NCBI GenBank assembly: GCA_003184365.1
Contig: NKYR01000020.1
Location: forward strand, 68,116 to 132,115
Length of the DNA stretch: 64,000 bases
Direction: 5' to 3'
Origin: Evernia prunastri
Taxonomy: Eukaryota > Ascomycota > Lecanoromycetes > Lecanorales > Parmeliaceae
The position numbers and the translations under genes are program-made. The notes under the pieces were generated by a model that was not told where the DNA came from, did no database searches, and saw nothing but the letters and a program-made list of their open reading frames with translations. This document shows, in pieces, positions 34,267 to 46,299 of this stretch; position 1 is the stretch's first letter; each line of letters opens with the position of its first letter.

Positions 34267-35412
34267 ATGACGGGTTCTGCCCCAAGCACCAAGAGCGATG
34301 TCCCAATCAGAAGAAAATGTTTATCTACAAAGAAGGCACTACTGGATACCCTCAAAAATGCAATGCCTGCGATAGAGGAAAACCACAACACAAATAGCGA
34401 GGATGCTACTATAGAAGATGTCGAGGTAGAGTTCTTTGCAGAGGGCGGCTACAACTACCTGTGGCTGGTTTTATTTTCTTCAAAACTCTCTGGACAAGAC
34501 GGTGCAACCTCGTCTCACAAGGTCGTACTCCGCGAGCCAAACGATGATGCCTTATTACCGTGGCAGATCGAGAGTGAGATTGCCCACCTGACCTTTATGG
34601 CCCAATACCATCCATCCATCCCAGTACCCAAGGTCTACGCGTATGACAGTGGGAGAACGGGGAATGAGCCTTTCATCATGATGGAGTACATTGATGGCCA
34701 GCCTCTGAGTTCCGCATGGGCTTCATATACCGAGGACGAGAAATTGGCAGCCGCCCAACAGGTTGCCGAGATAATAGTCAAGATGAGCGAGATTCCTTTC
34801 CAACGCATCGGCGGTCTGACCTTGGCGCATGAGATCGGACCAACGGTAGAGGGCATGAAATTGTTCAAGGGCCGAGACAAGTTCCACTCGCCAGACTGTT
34901 ACGACATCGGACCCTACGACTCAACGCACGCTTACGTCCTCGCCTGCTACGACAAGGAAATCTACTACTACAGCCACGCCCCAAGCAGCGACATAGACGA
35001 GGATCTGTTCGACGACGTGCCGAGAGCAGAATTCGTCAAATCCTTACAGGAAACCCGCGACAGGCTGGCCTCGTCCCCATCGACCTTCTTCCCGGAGCAA
35101 CCCTTCACCCTCGTCCACAACGACCTCAACGGCCGCAACATCATGATGCGAGACAGGAAGGTCGCAGCGGTCTTGGACTGGGAATTCGCAGGCAGCTACC
35201 CGCTGAGCGAAGCGCTGGGAGGCACGGGCGTGGACATGCTGGAGGTCGTGGACGAGGAAACGGAGGAAGAGGGGTTGGCTTGGAGTCACCGCACGGTGGG
35301 TTTGGTGGCGGAGGCGGCGAGAGCGAGGGGGTGGGATGAGGCGAGGGTGGAATTGCTGGTCGGCAGGGGTCATGACGAGCTCGGTCTTGCGAGGATAGAA
35401 ATGATTCCCTGA
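34267..35412 (+). CDS. Aminoglycoside-phosphotransferase-like kinase (APH family)
   Basis: A single-exon 381-aa protein with the APH/choline-kinase fold. It has an N-lobe glycine-rich strand (FFAEGGYNYLW), a lysine on the strand SHKVVLRE, the hinge IMMEYIDGQPL, the catalytic loop HNDLNGRN (His284, Asp286, Asn291) and the metal aspartate in VLDWEFAG. Fungal genomes hold dozens of these; most substrates are unknown and antibiotic resistance should not be assumed. The length is normal. Neighbouring it is an O-methyltransferase in the same direction, 457 bp downstream. Confidence 0.9.
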   Translation: MTGSAPSTKSDVPIRRKCLSTKKALLDTLKNAMPAIEENHNTNSEDATIEDVEVEFFAEGGYNYLWLVLFSSKLSGQDGATSSHKVVLREPNDDALLPWQIESEIAHLTFMAQYHPSIPVPKVYAYDSGRTGNEPFIMMEYIDGQPLSSAWASYTEDEKLAAAQQVAEIIVKMSEIPFQRIGGLTLAHEIGPTVEGMKLFKGRDKFHSPDCYDIGPYDSTHAYVLACYDKEIYYYSHAPSSDIDEDLFDDVPRAEFVKSLQETRDRLASSPSTFFPEQPFTLVHNDLNGRNIMMRDRKVAAVLDWEFAGSYPLSEALGGTGVDMLEVVDEETEEEGLAWSHRTVGLVAEAARARGWDEARVELLVGRGHDELGLARIEMIP

Positions 35413-35868
35413 TTCTTTTGCCTGGGATACAAAGAGTCCTGGGACTGCTGCGGAAAGATCTCTGATAACACCCTACCGGAAGGGTTGATACGCTCAGAGC
35501 TGCTTCGGAAGTGTGCCCCAGCGGAACTCAATTTGGGGTCGATTGACCCCCGAGGCCCCTGAAGGTCCCCAAAACTTCAATTTATGCGCCCTCTGAAAAT
35601 AGCTGTGAGGCCCCTCGCTGTGGGGCCGCTTCCGAAAGTAGGGTTAGGACCGCTACTAGCGCCGTCCAGGACTTCCCTTGTTCGCACGGAGTACTTACTT
35701 TATCTAGCAAAAACCTTCGTGGACAGATCTGTTACACCAACTTCACGTATTATCTTCTGTTTCCCTGTGAAGCTCCAACAACCTCTGTCCTTCCACTTGA
35801 TCACCTCACAGTGTGTCTAGACAACTAGGTCTATTCGCCGTTCCCTTCGTCCAGTATCTTACATTGCT
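35413..35868. other. Intergenic with a fold-back element
   Basis: Between the kinase and the O-methyltransferase. Most of it is the nested inverted repeat listed separately; the last 60 bp are CT-rich leader. Confidence 0.5.
35499..35637. repeat. Nested inverted repeat (fold-back element relic)
   Basis: The left arm cttcggaagtgtgccccagc and right arm gctgtggggccgcttccgaa pair imperfectly. Inside, tttggggtc pairs with ggtccccaaa, and ggggtc-gatt-gacccc is a small perfect hairpin. This resembles a MITE or another fold-back element; no target-site duplication is clear. Confidence 0.5.
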
Positions 35869-37334
35869 ATGGAGCTCCCAAGTAATCACCTGGAGAACGC
35901 TGCCAACCTTGTAAGGGAGATAAATACGCTCGTCGACCCTGTCCATCAACAGCAGCCAGGGGCCCGAGAAGGGCTGTTGGCGCTATCTCATCGATTGACA
36001 GCGATGCTAGAAACGCCGAGTGAGACCATCCAGAGAATAGGCTGGGCAGAGGTACCGTGTTTTATCGAGTTTTAACAAGTGTGGAATTCTATCAAAAGCA
36101 TGGACTAATATCATCCAGCCGGCACGATTTGCAGCGGTCAGGACTGCAGTTGACTTAAAGATTTTTGAAACTCTCAAGGAATCTGGTGGCGGTTCTGTAA
36201 ACGTATCGCAGCTTGCAAGCCAGACGGGTGCCGATACGTCATTAATGGGTACCGTTCCCGAGTTCAAACGAGTCTTTAGTCTATGACTGCTACTGGGCGT
36301 TGTGGCTTACTCTCACACCAAGCGTAGCTCGGACGATGAAACATCTTTCCGCCATGAACATTGTTGGCGAAGAGGGCGCCGATGAATTCTCCCCAACTCA
36401 TTTTTCTAACGCCGTAACTATCCCAAAATATCGGGATGGGATCAGCTATTGGTTCGCAATAGACACCTCGCTTTTGCCGCATGTCACGCTGACCCAATGA
36501 AGCTTCGACGTTGCAGGCCCATCCTTTCATGGGACGCCTGGTTATCTAAAAGACACCAAGTATAAGAATCCCGGAGACATCGTGGATGGACCATTCCAAT
36601 ACGCACACCGTACCAAGGAACCCTTTTTCGTATGGTTAGGGCAGAGACCTGAGCATTTCGAACATTTTAACAATTACATGAGTGGATACCGTCAAGGCAA
36701 GCGTAGCTGGATGGATGAAGGCTTTTACCCGTTGAAAGAAAGACTTGGATACGATACGCAGAGTCACGACAAAACCGAAGTCTTCCTTGTGGATGTGGGA
36801 GGGGGTCTAGGTCACGATATAGAGGAGCTGAAAGTGAAGCATCCAGGCATTCGCGGTCGTTTAGTGCTACAGGACCAGCCGGAAGTCATAGCCCAGATCA
36901 GCAAAGCTTCGGATGGCATAGAACTTACTACCTATGACTTTTTTACTACCCAGTCTATCAAAGGTATGCTCAAAAGGGGAGTTGTACGGTGCAAGAAATT
37001 GACTGGCCGTGACCTAGGTGCTCGAGCATATTATTTGCACTCCGTTCTCCACGACTGGGATGACGCTTCATGTCTCAAGATTCTCCGAAACATTGTCCCT
37101 GCCATGCGAACGGGATACTCCAAACTGCTCATCAATGAGAACGTGGTTCCCGATGTCGGAGCGTCGTGGCCGATGACATCAATGGACTGGCTGATGATGG
37201 TTTTGGGCGCGGTCAAAGAGCGGACGGAAAAGCAGTGGAGGGATTTGCTTAGGCAGGCAGGACTGAGGGTTACGGGGATCTGGACATATGACCAGGGAAC
37301 TGAGAGTTTGATCGAAGCAGAGACTGAAGCTTGA
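35869..37334 (+). CDS. SAM-dependent O-methyltransferase (fungal COMT type)
   Basis: Five exons (35869-36051, 36119-36248, 36328-36451, 36503-36963, 37018-37334) give 404 aa. The N-terminal winged-helix dimerisation part includes FAAVRTAVDLKIFETL. The SAM site is VFLVDVGGGLGHDIEELK. The catalytic His/Asp are in LHSVLHDWDD, and a C-terminal TEKQWRDLLRQAGL follows. This is the group found in aflatoxin/sterigmatocystin-type pathways, methylating phenols; the real substrate is unknown. The third intron has a plain GTTCGC donor. The last intron (36964-37017) is 54 nt, has no stop, and could be translated if retained. Confidence 0.88.
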
Positions 37335-37582
37335 TTAGCCAGTTCGATAGATCTCAGAGTCTAGTAGGTGAGCAGGACGGATACTAGTAGTGCTAGCGAG
37401 GAGGATTCGAAGCTGTTTACCTATCAAGTCAGTAGAAATTCCTAATCAAGAGGAGCTGGCTTTGTCTAAAAAGGAGCGATCGGGAGGTACACTTCCGCTG
37501 GATAAACATTTCTCCGAATTGCTTGGCACGCAAACAGCAGACGGCCAGAGCAACAACGGCGTCCTTTGCTCAACAGACGGCA

Positions 37583-39045
37583 ATGCTCCTCGTGCTCCAC
37601 GTCTGGGGCCCAGCCTTCTCTCTACCATCAGTCGATCCGCAATGTCTTGCTATTATTGCATACTTAGCTCAAGCGTTGCCTCGAGATCAATGGGTCCTCG
37701 TTGCAAGTTCTGATACAACTTTGAGTCCCACTAGTCCGTGAGCCACCTGACGCTGCGACCTCTGTATCGCTCTGGGCGAGAACGTGTGCTGATCTAGGGT
37801 TACAGAGGAGCTACCGGCGCTTCGAGATGGCGCAATAACCATCGGCGGCTTCGAGAACATTGTGGACTATCTACGGAAGAAGTCTGATGGACAGTGGGAT
37901 CTAGACCGGCAACTGTCCAACCCAAAAGACAAGGCAGACATCGCCGCGTACTACATCTGTTGGCTCAAAATTCCAAGAAACCACAGCTGACCATTCTGTC
38001 TTCTAGCTTCTCTTCCTTCCTTACCTCCCAAGCCCACCCGCTCCTCGATCTCTCTCTATATGTCGCCAGCGAAAACTATACCAAAACCCGCACCGCCTAC
38101 TCCTCGATCCTTCAATGGCCAACACAATATTTTATCCCGCCACAGCGACGGACCATCGCCAAAGCACGGACCGAGCATCTGGGCCTGTCGTCTTTAGACC
38201 TCGACACCCTAGATGAGGAACGGAGGAGTAGCAGGAGAGCTGCGGATCTCATACCGCAATCATTACGGACATCTCGGCCGACGGTGACGGGGATGATGAA
38301 AGAAAAGCAATCCGGTGCAAGATTCAGGTTGGATGCGCTGGTTGATGCGGCGTTTAGTCCCTTACAGGAACTGTTGGGGAAGAAGAAATGGATGTTGAGC
38401 GATGAGAGCGCGTCGAGTCTGGATTGTCTGGCGCTGGGATATCTGTCGTTAGCAGTGATACCGGAATTGCCACAGTCGTGGCTCGCGGAGGGGTTGCGAG
38501 GAAGGTATCCTGATTTGTGCAGATATGTGGATGGCGTCAAGGGCATCTTTGGCGGGAAAGTGACCGTGGAGGATGCAGTACCGAATCTGTCAGAAGAGGA
38601 TTCAGCCATGATTCAAGAACAAAGCGAGACTACACTACCTTGGAGAGCTCCCGAACGAAGCATTGGCTCCGCAAGCGCAAGTATCCTCAACCGCACCCTC
38701 GACTCAGTGCCCTTCTACAACCGCACCATCGTCACCGCCTCGTCTATCCAGTCATCACATGCAACAGACGCACCACCGCACTCGCTCACATCCACGCTCC
38801 TACCACCATTGCTGGCAAGCGCTGGGGCCATCGCAGCTATAGCCGGCTACCTCCTCTACTCCAGCCTCGGCACGCAAGAATCGGAGAAACGCAGGCTGTC
38901 AGACATGGGCGAAGCGGGTGCGATGTTTGCGGCGTTGGATTTTGGGGAGCCGAAGAAAGAGGTCAGGGTTCCGCCGACGGAGGGTAGGGTGCCAGTTGGG
39001 GTGGAGGTTAACGTCGAGGGTGCTGGGGAGAGAAGAGATTTATGA
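37583..39045 (+). CDS. sam37: Mitochondrial outer-membrane SAM complex subunit (Sam37/metaxin)
   Basis: Three exons (37583-37737, 37798-37947, 38007-39045) give 447 aa. The N-terminus MLLVLHVWGPAFSLPSVDPQ is the thioredoxin-like start typical of Sam37. ITIGGFENIVDYLRKK and AAFSSFLTSQAHPLLDLSLY are conserved blocks, followed by the GST-C-like helical half. A membrane helix lies near the C-terminus (LLASAGAIAAIAGYLLYSSL). Sam37 works with Sam50 and Sam35 to insert beta-barrel proteins into the outer membrane. The start is set by the metaxin alignment. The gene is convergent with the ZIP transporter gene. Confidence 0.88.
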
Positions 39046-39539
39046 GAGGGAAGCGGTGCTCATCGAATATCACCTAGAGTCTGTACTCAACTCTGGGGGA
39101 CGATACACTTAGTCAATAGGTAGGAACGGGTTGATAGTCTCAGTTGATGACATCAAAGCTGATAAGTAGCGGAAGCAACTTTTTTGCTTGGACGATAGCA
39201 AGAGCCTCAGGTTCTCGCCTTTCAGTGCTCTTCAAAGTCTTTGATACGGGAGGCATACTAAGCCGCCAAGTGTTGCACGAGCAGCTGTTTCTTTCAGGAG
39301 GCTATTTTCATCAAAGCAGTCACGCTAAAACCAACTTTGTGAGACCCCAAGGTGGCTTTATGACTGCCATCCTTTGAAGAAGGTGGGCGCCTCTGCCGTG
39401 TACGTTCCAAAAACGCTGGCTCCTTTAGACGAGCTTTTGTTCAGTGCTCGAGGAGCGTGAAAGCCCTATGGCGCTGTGACGTGTATGTACAAGTATCTTT
39501 TCAGCAGCGGTATATTCGTGAACTTTTTCCCCACATCTT
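39046..39539. other. Intergenic, convergent 3' ends
   Basis: Between sam37 and the ZIP gene; nothing recognisable. Confidence 0.5.
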
Positions 39540-40811
39540 TCAAGCCCATTTGCCCAAAAGAGCCATCAGACCTACTCAAACGTCAGTAACCCTTGCCAAT
39601 TGCCAAATAGCACTTCGAGTGCCGACAACTCACCAGCGCCCAAACACATCATGCCAAACGCAGCCATGACGACCCTCAGCCTCGCCCTCCTCATCACGCT
39701 GCTGAACATGAACTCGTGCGCCATGAGCTCCACCAGCCCCGTGTAGATCAGTATGCCCGCGCTGATGCTATCGAACACGCCCTCGACGACGAGTCCCGCC
39801 TGCGACCCCGGCGCGTACGTCTCCCGGACCCCCAGGCCCACCGCCATGGCCACGGGCGTCGACAGCCCGTACCCGAGCGCGAACAGGTACGGCGTCCAGC
39901 GCTTCGAGCGCGGCCACGGCGTCGCCGCGAGCCGGGACCCGAGGCCCAGGCCCTCGAACGTCTGGTGGAAGACGAGGACGATGTAGAGGGTGTCGAACCC
40001 GGAGCCCGCGACGGCGAGGGTGAGGCCGACGAAGATGGAGTGGAAGATGACGCCGAACTCGAGGATGCAGATGGCCGTCATCTGCGCGGCGTAGTCCTCC
40101 ACTTCGCGCGACGGCTTGTCGGTGTGTAGGGTGGGTTCTTGCGGGGTGGGGTAGTCCGAGTCGTCGTGGTCGATGTGCTCGCGGGTGTGGGAGAGGTGGT
40201 CTTCGCCCGGTGTGTGTCCTTGGCCGTCGGAAGAAGAGCGGGCGATTGCGAGGGTGGAGTCGCCGCGGTGGTCGTGCTCTTCGTCGTCATGGGTGTGTCC
40301 CAGCGAGGAGAAGGTGGCGAAGCGCATGGCCATCAGTTCGATGAAGAAGAGGACGAAGATGGTCATGAGCGCTATGCCTTCGGCCCAGTCGTATTCTGTT
40401 ATGGTGCCCGTGAGGCAAGGGTCTGTGAGGGCATCGCAGGCGGGGGCGAGGAGGTGGATGAACGCGGTGGCTATGATGACGCCGGAGCCAAAGTACTTGG
40501 CGACGAAGAATGTCCACTCCGGGACTCCGACGCCTCGGTGGCGGCCGGCGTAGACTGGGAATGCGGCACCTGTCGTTGTCAGTGATCAGATAGTATGTGG
40601 GCGGGAGAAGGGGGCTGTCGAGAATACCGAACAGTGAGCCAACCAGTATGACGAAGATGGCTGAGACACGCAGACCTATCCGTCCATCATAGTCGTTATC
40701 TGAATCGCAAGCAGGCTTCACAGTAGATGCTGCTGCTGCTGAGGACGCTGCCGCCGCCGATTGAAGTGCTCCTCGAGCAACGATATTGGCCACGGCCTGC
40801 ACGCCCTCCAT
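39540..40811 (-). CDS. ZIP-family zinc transporter (Zrt1/2-like)
   Basis: Three exons (40628-40811, 39634-40569, 39540-39571) give 383 aa; the tiny last exon restores the fungal ending LGAGLMALLGKWA. Eight helices are expected. A histidine-rich cytosolic loop (HTHDDEEHDHRGD and further His/Asp) lies between helices 3 and 4. The metal site is formed by HSIFVGLTLA in helix 4 and HQTFEGLGLGSR in helix 5. The protein should import Zn2+ (perhaps Fe2+) across the plasma membrane. It is probably induced by zinc shortage via a Zap1-type factor, but I see no proven site. An upstream TTG-initiated extension exists in frame; I use the ATG at 40811. Confidence 0.93.
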
Positions 40812-42914
40812 CTTGTCGGTCCTCAGGCTAGCGCCCAATCTTCAACCACAGGTAGATGCAACAATTCCGCCCTCGGCTTGACGTGATAGTTTGTTTTCTT
40901 TTTTCTTTTTTTTTCAAAGTGAACGTCGGGATTGTGTCTTAGGTAAAAACAGAAAGCGATAGTGATGATGTTATATATGTACAGATGCCAAAAGGAAAGG
41001 AAGAAAAGCCGTCCGCATGGTCCCGTATACAGATGCAAAGAAATGACAAACAATAAGAAGTATCAGAGTGACAGAGACAGAGGAGGCTAAGAAGTAGGCA
41101 GCTGGGACAATGTAGAATTGACTTTTCCGTAACTTAACTTACTCTAATCTTAAGCTTTGCGCCCCAAGGGTACACATCTTCATCGCCGAAAGAGGCCGGC
41201 CGCACGGTTCCTCATGAGCACGATTCCCTACTATGATTGGAACATACTCTGGACGAGGTTACGACAGAAAATGCCAGATTGATCCGTCAGAACGTTGGGG
41301 TGACACGGAAAGGGTTAGCCTTAAGGTCAACTCTCTCTTCCCCTTGCTCCGTGGAAGAGATATACCTATATCGGCTCCCGTTACTTGATCCAGCTACTCG
41401 TTGGAAATCGCGGCATGGAAATCACGTCAATCGATTCGGAGTCTTGAAAGCTGCTGGCCAAGAAGACGGAGAAAGGCCTTCGAGCAAAACGCAGCCTAGT
41501 CTTACATATTGAATTGTGTCGAGCGGCTCTTCTGTGCGGGGTAATAGTGCAGGAGATGATTTGGATGGCTACACCTGACGTGCATTTTTGCAGTCTCACA
41601 TGTCGATTCCGAGCGTGCTGGCAATGCATTTACAGATGTCTTGACGTCAAGTGGACGCTTTGTAAGGGAAGTCTACCACTTCACGGACAAGACTTTTCGG
41701 TGATGAGTATCTCTAAGTATTACTGTTCTTCTCGACGAGCTTCTTGAGCATTGCAGTGCACTCGGTTTCTCTGTTTGGTTCTAGCACAGATGATAGAGAC
41801 GGCCGGTAACTCGAGGACAGAGAGCATCACTAATGCCTCGAAAGAGTCAGGATCGGTAGCGGTCAACTTCTACGTCCTTTGGCGCTTCTTCAACAGACAA
41901 GAGCTCGTTGATGCACGAATCCTGTCAAGGGAATCTTGGAGATCAAAAGTACTATCTTGGGCTTTTGATCCACATATCACAATAGCTAGCAGCAACAAAT
42001 ATGTCCAAAACTTGATGTCAGCGTACGTGAAACGGTAAGGAACGGTGGTATCGCCCGGCTGCAGACGTACGTACCTAAGCTTGTTATGGACTTCCACAGC
42101 CTAGGTAGGTTGGGGGGGTGAGAGGAGGGGATTGCTGGGTCCGATGGTCAAAGAGAGGCCCAGCAGTTTCAAATGCGTCGCCGATGCTCGCTCGCTGTAT
42201 TACGAGCCCAGGCTACAAACCCGCCATGCTAGTAGCTTCAAACATTCTCTCGAGGATGCGGAGCTCATGGCCTTTACGCCACATTTCGAGCTATGATGCT
42301 TCTAGAGTCAGCGTTTGTTCTTGAAGGCAAAAGCCCAGACATTGGCATAATTCGAAGAGGGTATCAAGGGTCATATTTGATCGAGCTATGTCTCGCAACC
42401 CCAAAAGTGGTCTGAAAGGGGAACTCAGCCCTCCTATTCGAGGATTCAACAATGAAGACAGAGATTCCGAAGTGGGACAATTTCTTGGTTGATTGATAGG
42501 TTATCGATTGCTGTTCAGGTCTTCGTAACAGGCATGGTTCTTTCGGTGCGTACCAAAAAGAAATAAACAGGGACGCCCCAGCAGGATTCCCCAAAGTCCT
42601 ATGATGAAGTAGACTTGACTGACTTGGAGCTCGGAGTTTCCGATCACGCCGGGAATCTGGTAAATAGACGCGCTGTCTCAATAGATCGACCAGCGCTACA
42701 CCAGTCTCAACCATTATATGAGCCACTCTAGTACACTAGTGGTTAGACTTGTCGATGTATCTGATTTAGGCTGTCGGTGTGTTGGCGTGTCGGGATTCCG
42801 CAACGTCCGAAACCTAAGATCTTACCTTACTTCACTTCATAAGCGTTGCCACTCTGCACTTCTCTCCCAATTCTTTGCTCCTTTTAGCGGAAAGCACACA
42901 GCGACGTCTTCAAA
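40812..42914. other. Long intergenic region before the Zn2Cys6 gene
   Basis: About 2.1 kb between two divergent genes. A pyrimidine tract (ttttcttttttctttt) lies at about 40890-40915. I see no gene; frames of 60-120 codons here have no family features. Confidence 0.45.
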
Positions 42915-45369
42915 ATGAGCGAGCAGATGACGCCACGCCGTCAAAGAAAGCAGCTTCTCCGTACTTGCGATAGCTGTCGGGCCTCCAAAATAAGATGTAG
43001 TCCGGCTATCGATGCAGACGCAGGTGAGAGATGCCCGAGGTAAATCTACAAATATTGTCTCGCTAGATGATACCTAACATATATGCTAGATGCGCTCGTC
43101 TTGGTAAACAGTGCGTCTTCTCGGAAATGCGAGTGAGGTCGAAAAAAGGCAAGCAAAGTCATGCGTACGTAATACTTCACGTCTACTACCATGTCGTTTC
43201 AGTTGGAGCGCCGGGTACTAGAGGCATCAAGTTTTCAGGGGCGTCATCATCGCTTCCTTGCGACAGCAGTGGTCATCAATAGCACAAGGACTGGAGTCAT
43301 GGCAAGTGGTCGAAGTGAAGTGATAGTAGACCACAATCAGTGATGACATGGTCGCATCTTTACAAGAACTCTCGATATTGTGACATGTTCTTAAGCGTTG
43401 AGAAGAAGCCGTACAACCGCGAAAGATCGTGGCTCTTTTCCTCTGACTTTCTCAGCTATGTCAATTGGGGTTATGCTGACCTGTCCCATCCCGGGTATTA
43501 GACGAATCTCGGAGGTCGAGAAAAAGATTGATGATGTCTATAGTCTGCTTCAGACAGGCTTGAAGGCGCAAGACAAACCGGCACCTCAAGTCTCGGAGCA
43601 GACTGGTGTCTTCCATCAACCGGTCGAACCCTCACCTGCAGACTCAGGTTTAGGATACTCAGTCGGCTTCAGCCCATTTTCTCGAGCCGATGAACCCCAC
43701 AGTAGGTAAATCCGACACGATTGTTTCCTATTTAGGGGCGCGAATCGAGTCCTATAGTGCTCTTGCTCTCCCCAAGATCTGTCTCATGACTCGAGATATT
43801 GCTTCGAAGCAAAGCTAATCTTTCAGCCTGCACAGGTCGAGCAGATGCTATTCAGAAAGGGATCATATCCGTTCACGAGGCCGAAGAGCTCGTGAGAACC
43901 TTCCAAAAGGACTATACTGGCTTTCATTTCGTGTTACTACCAAATCTCAGTATGGATTCATTCAGACGTGAAAGACCTTTTTTGCTACTGTCTGTCCTCG
44001 CAATCGCTTCCAGAAAGCAGCTCGAGTTGCAGGAACCTCTTGAACGGGAGTTTCGAGAAGTCCTCAGGTATGAAATTTTCCGAATAGTCCTTCTCCTTCT
44101 CATTTAGGGATTCGGTTTGAGTAGTGAGCTATGTTTGAGGGGTGGCAAGAATTTTTGCCCGCCACTGTGCTCCTTAGACTTATTTCACTACTCGAACCAT
44201 CGTGATGAGAAAGCGAAGCTGACCTAGAGATATCGAATAGCGCCAAGGTGATCGTCGAGGGAGCAAAAAACCTAGACATGCTCCAGGGACTACTAATCTA
44301 TCTGGCTTGGTTCCATTTCCATTTCAACTTGTTAGAGGGCGGACCGATCAACATTCTTGTCCAAATAGCCGTAGCTATGGCCATTGAATTGGAACTTGGG
44401 AAGTCTGCAGAGTCTACCGCGGAAGCGAAAAGAGCGTTTGTTGGAATATATTACCTGTCCTCGTGCTTCTCCATGATGTACAGAAAACCCATCACTATGA
44501 AGTACAACAATCAAGTAGGGGAGTGTTGCCGGTCACTGGCCACAGGAAGTGAAACGCCATCAGATACTCAACTCATCCATTTCGTCGAATTGCAAAGGCT
44601 CACCGAGGAAATGGCGCTTGCCTTCGAGGATGACCCGATGAACGATGAAAGGCCGGGTATTGGACTGGAACGAGCCGACCTGTTGGTCAAGGCTTTCAAG
44701 CCTCGGTTACAATACTTGCGGGATTTGTTCCCCAAGGACGGCGTCTGCTTACCAACATTTCTGCTAGCGTACGACAGTATCTGTATCTATCTGCACCAAG
44801 TCTCGCTGCATCTTCTCCCAGACAAGAGCTCCTCAACAAGTTCAGACGCTGAAGGATACAAAACTTCCGGTACCCGAATGAATCTCCTGGTAGACTGCCT
44901 CGAGGTCACAAAATCTTTCCTCGACAGATATCTGCAGCTATCTCCATACACAATCGAGTACCACTCAATGTTAGAGAAAGGTCCAGTCGCCCAAGCCAGT
45001 CTTACCTTAATAAAGCTCGCGCTCTGCCCGAGTCCAGGTCCTGAACGATTCCCCTTGCGGCAAGCATGTAAGGTAACATACTACTTGGATGCCATGGCTG
45101 CACTGGGTGATAGCATCAGCGCTACTTCGACCTATGCAGACCATCACGGCTGGTTTCAACGGGTCAAAGAGATTGGGGCACGACTCAGGGCTTGGTACGA
45201 GCGTGAGGAGTCATTAGAGTCGATATCCTGCGGGACGAAGCCATCCGATTTGAAAGGACGGTTACAACTGGCGGAGATCGCGAAGGATGAGGAGCAACTG
45301 ATGAATTTCGACATTGGAAGTATGGACTTCTTGTTCGCTGACGGCAACAATTTCTGGGAGTCCGCTTGA
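42915..45369 (+). CDS. Zn2Cys6 fungal transcription factor
   Basis: Six exons (42915-43039, 43090-43164, 43502-43701, 43736-43780, 43827-44067, 44241-45369) sum to an in-frame 604 aa. The binuclear zinc cluster has Cys 18, 21, 28, 40, 43 and 50 (spacing 2-6-11-2-6), split by the first intron. A basic linker (RVRSKKGKQ) and a coiled dimerisation segment (RISEVEKKIDDVYSLLQTG) follow. The middle domain includes KVIVEGAKNLDMLQGLLI, a signature of a large fungal group often annotated WAR1-like. It is a nuclear DNA-binding regulator; targets are unknown. No pathway genes lie directly beside it. Exon 4 is only 45 nt. Confidence 0.85.
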
Positions 45370-46299
45370 GGTTTTAACGAACGAACGAGAAGGCTCTCAA
45401 CCCAAGGGGAGCAAATGTTGCAGCCTACAGCATTTGTGGGCCTTTATATCTGGACATCAAATTCATCGTAATCTTACAAGCAGCTCGGGAGACGTGAGCC
45501 AGCTTTCCAGACATCATCGGCGGGAAGGAATCCCTCGAAATCTCTCCCGCGCCAAGAAACGCTATCGTCCCAGCAAGCTTCTGCACGGAAACCGAAGAGC
45601 CCAGGTTGCATCGAAAACTGTCCGAATCACGCAGTGAATGTTACCGCCACTAGCACATGCCCAGGGAAGAGGGCGGGATTAAGACAGAGTCGTACATGGG
45701 TGAGAATGGAGATAGAGTCTCAAAAAAGTATAGCCATTAAATCAGATCCTACAATCTCTGGAATCACGACTTCAAGGAACACGAGTCGGATGCCTGTGGC
45801 TTGTTGTCTCTACACTTGCCACGTGCCATGTGCCACGAACACGGGTAGCCACAGCTAATGCGATTAGAACTCAGGTCATACTTGGGCTGAAGGAGCAATA
45901 GGAGGTAGGAAAAGTAGGGTTGAGGGGCCAGAGTAGAGTAGTTCTGATTGCCAGCAGTCTTGACCGTCGTCTTTTCATTTCGAGAAAGAGTGTTAAGATG
46001 TAGACTCTACCGAATTTCCGATCACTCTTCAAATAGAGGTCACCATTCATGCACCGAGCAACCCTAATATACTGCGCTAGTGTGTTGTCGCTAGCCTTGG
46101 TTCCCGTAGCTTTGCGCGCCATCAACACTGGTGACACCACCATAAACCATAATGCACTAGAGTATTCATGCCAGCTTCATGATCTCATCAAATATTTCTT
46201 TGCAAGGCTATCTTGTACACAATCGCCACGGAATATGAGATAGTCAGCTCCCCCCCACAAAGCCATTCGGCCATCCCTGCACGACATGGCGCTACAGAG
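45370..46299. other. Intergenic
   Basis: 930 bp before the coiled-coil gene. Nothing beyond mixed sequence; gtgccac/gccacg repeats near 45815-45850 are minor. Confidence 0.45.

Noticed and set aside
34267..35412. Reading the APH-like gene as an antibiotic-resistance gene
   Set aside because: The fold is shared by many fungal small-molecule kinases of unknown substrate; nothing points to aminoglycosides.
34267..45369. A secondary-metabolite cluster spanning the kinase, O-methyltransferase and Zn2Cys6 regulator
   Set aside because: No PKS, NRPS, DMAT or terpene cyclase backbone is present, and Sam37 and a ZIP transporter interrupt the set.
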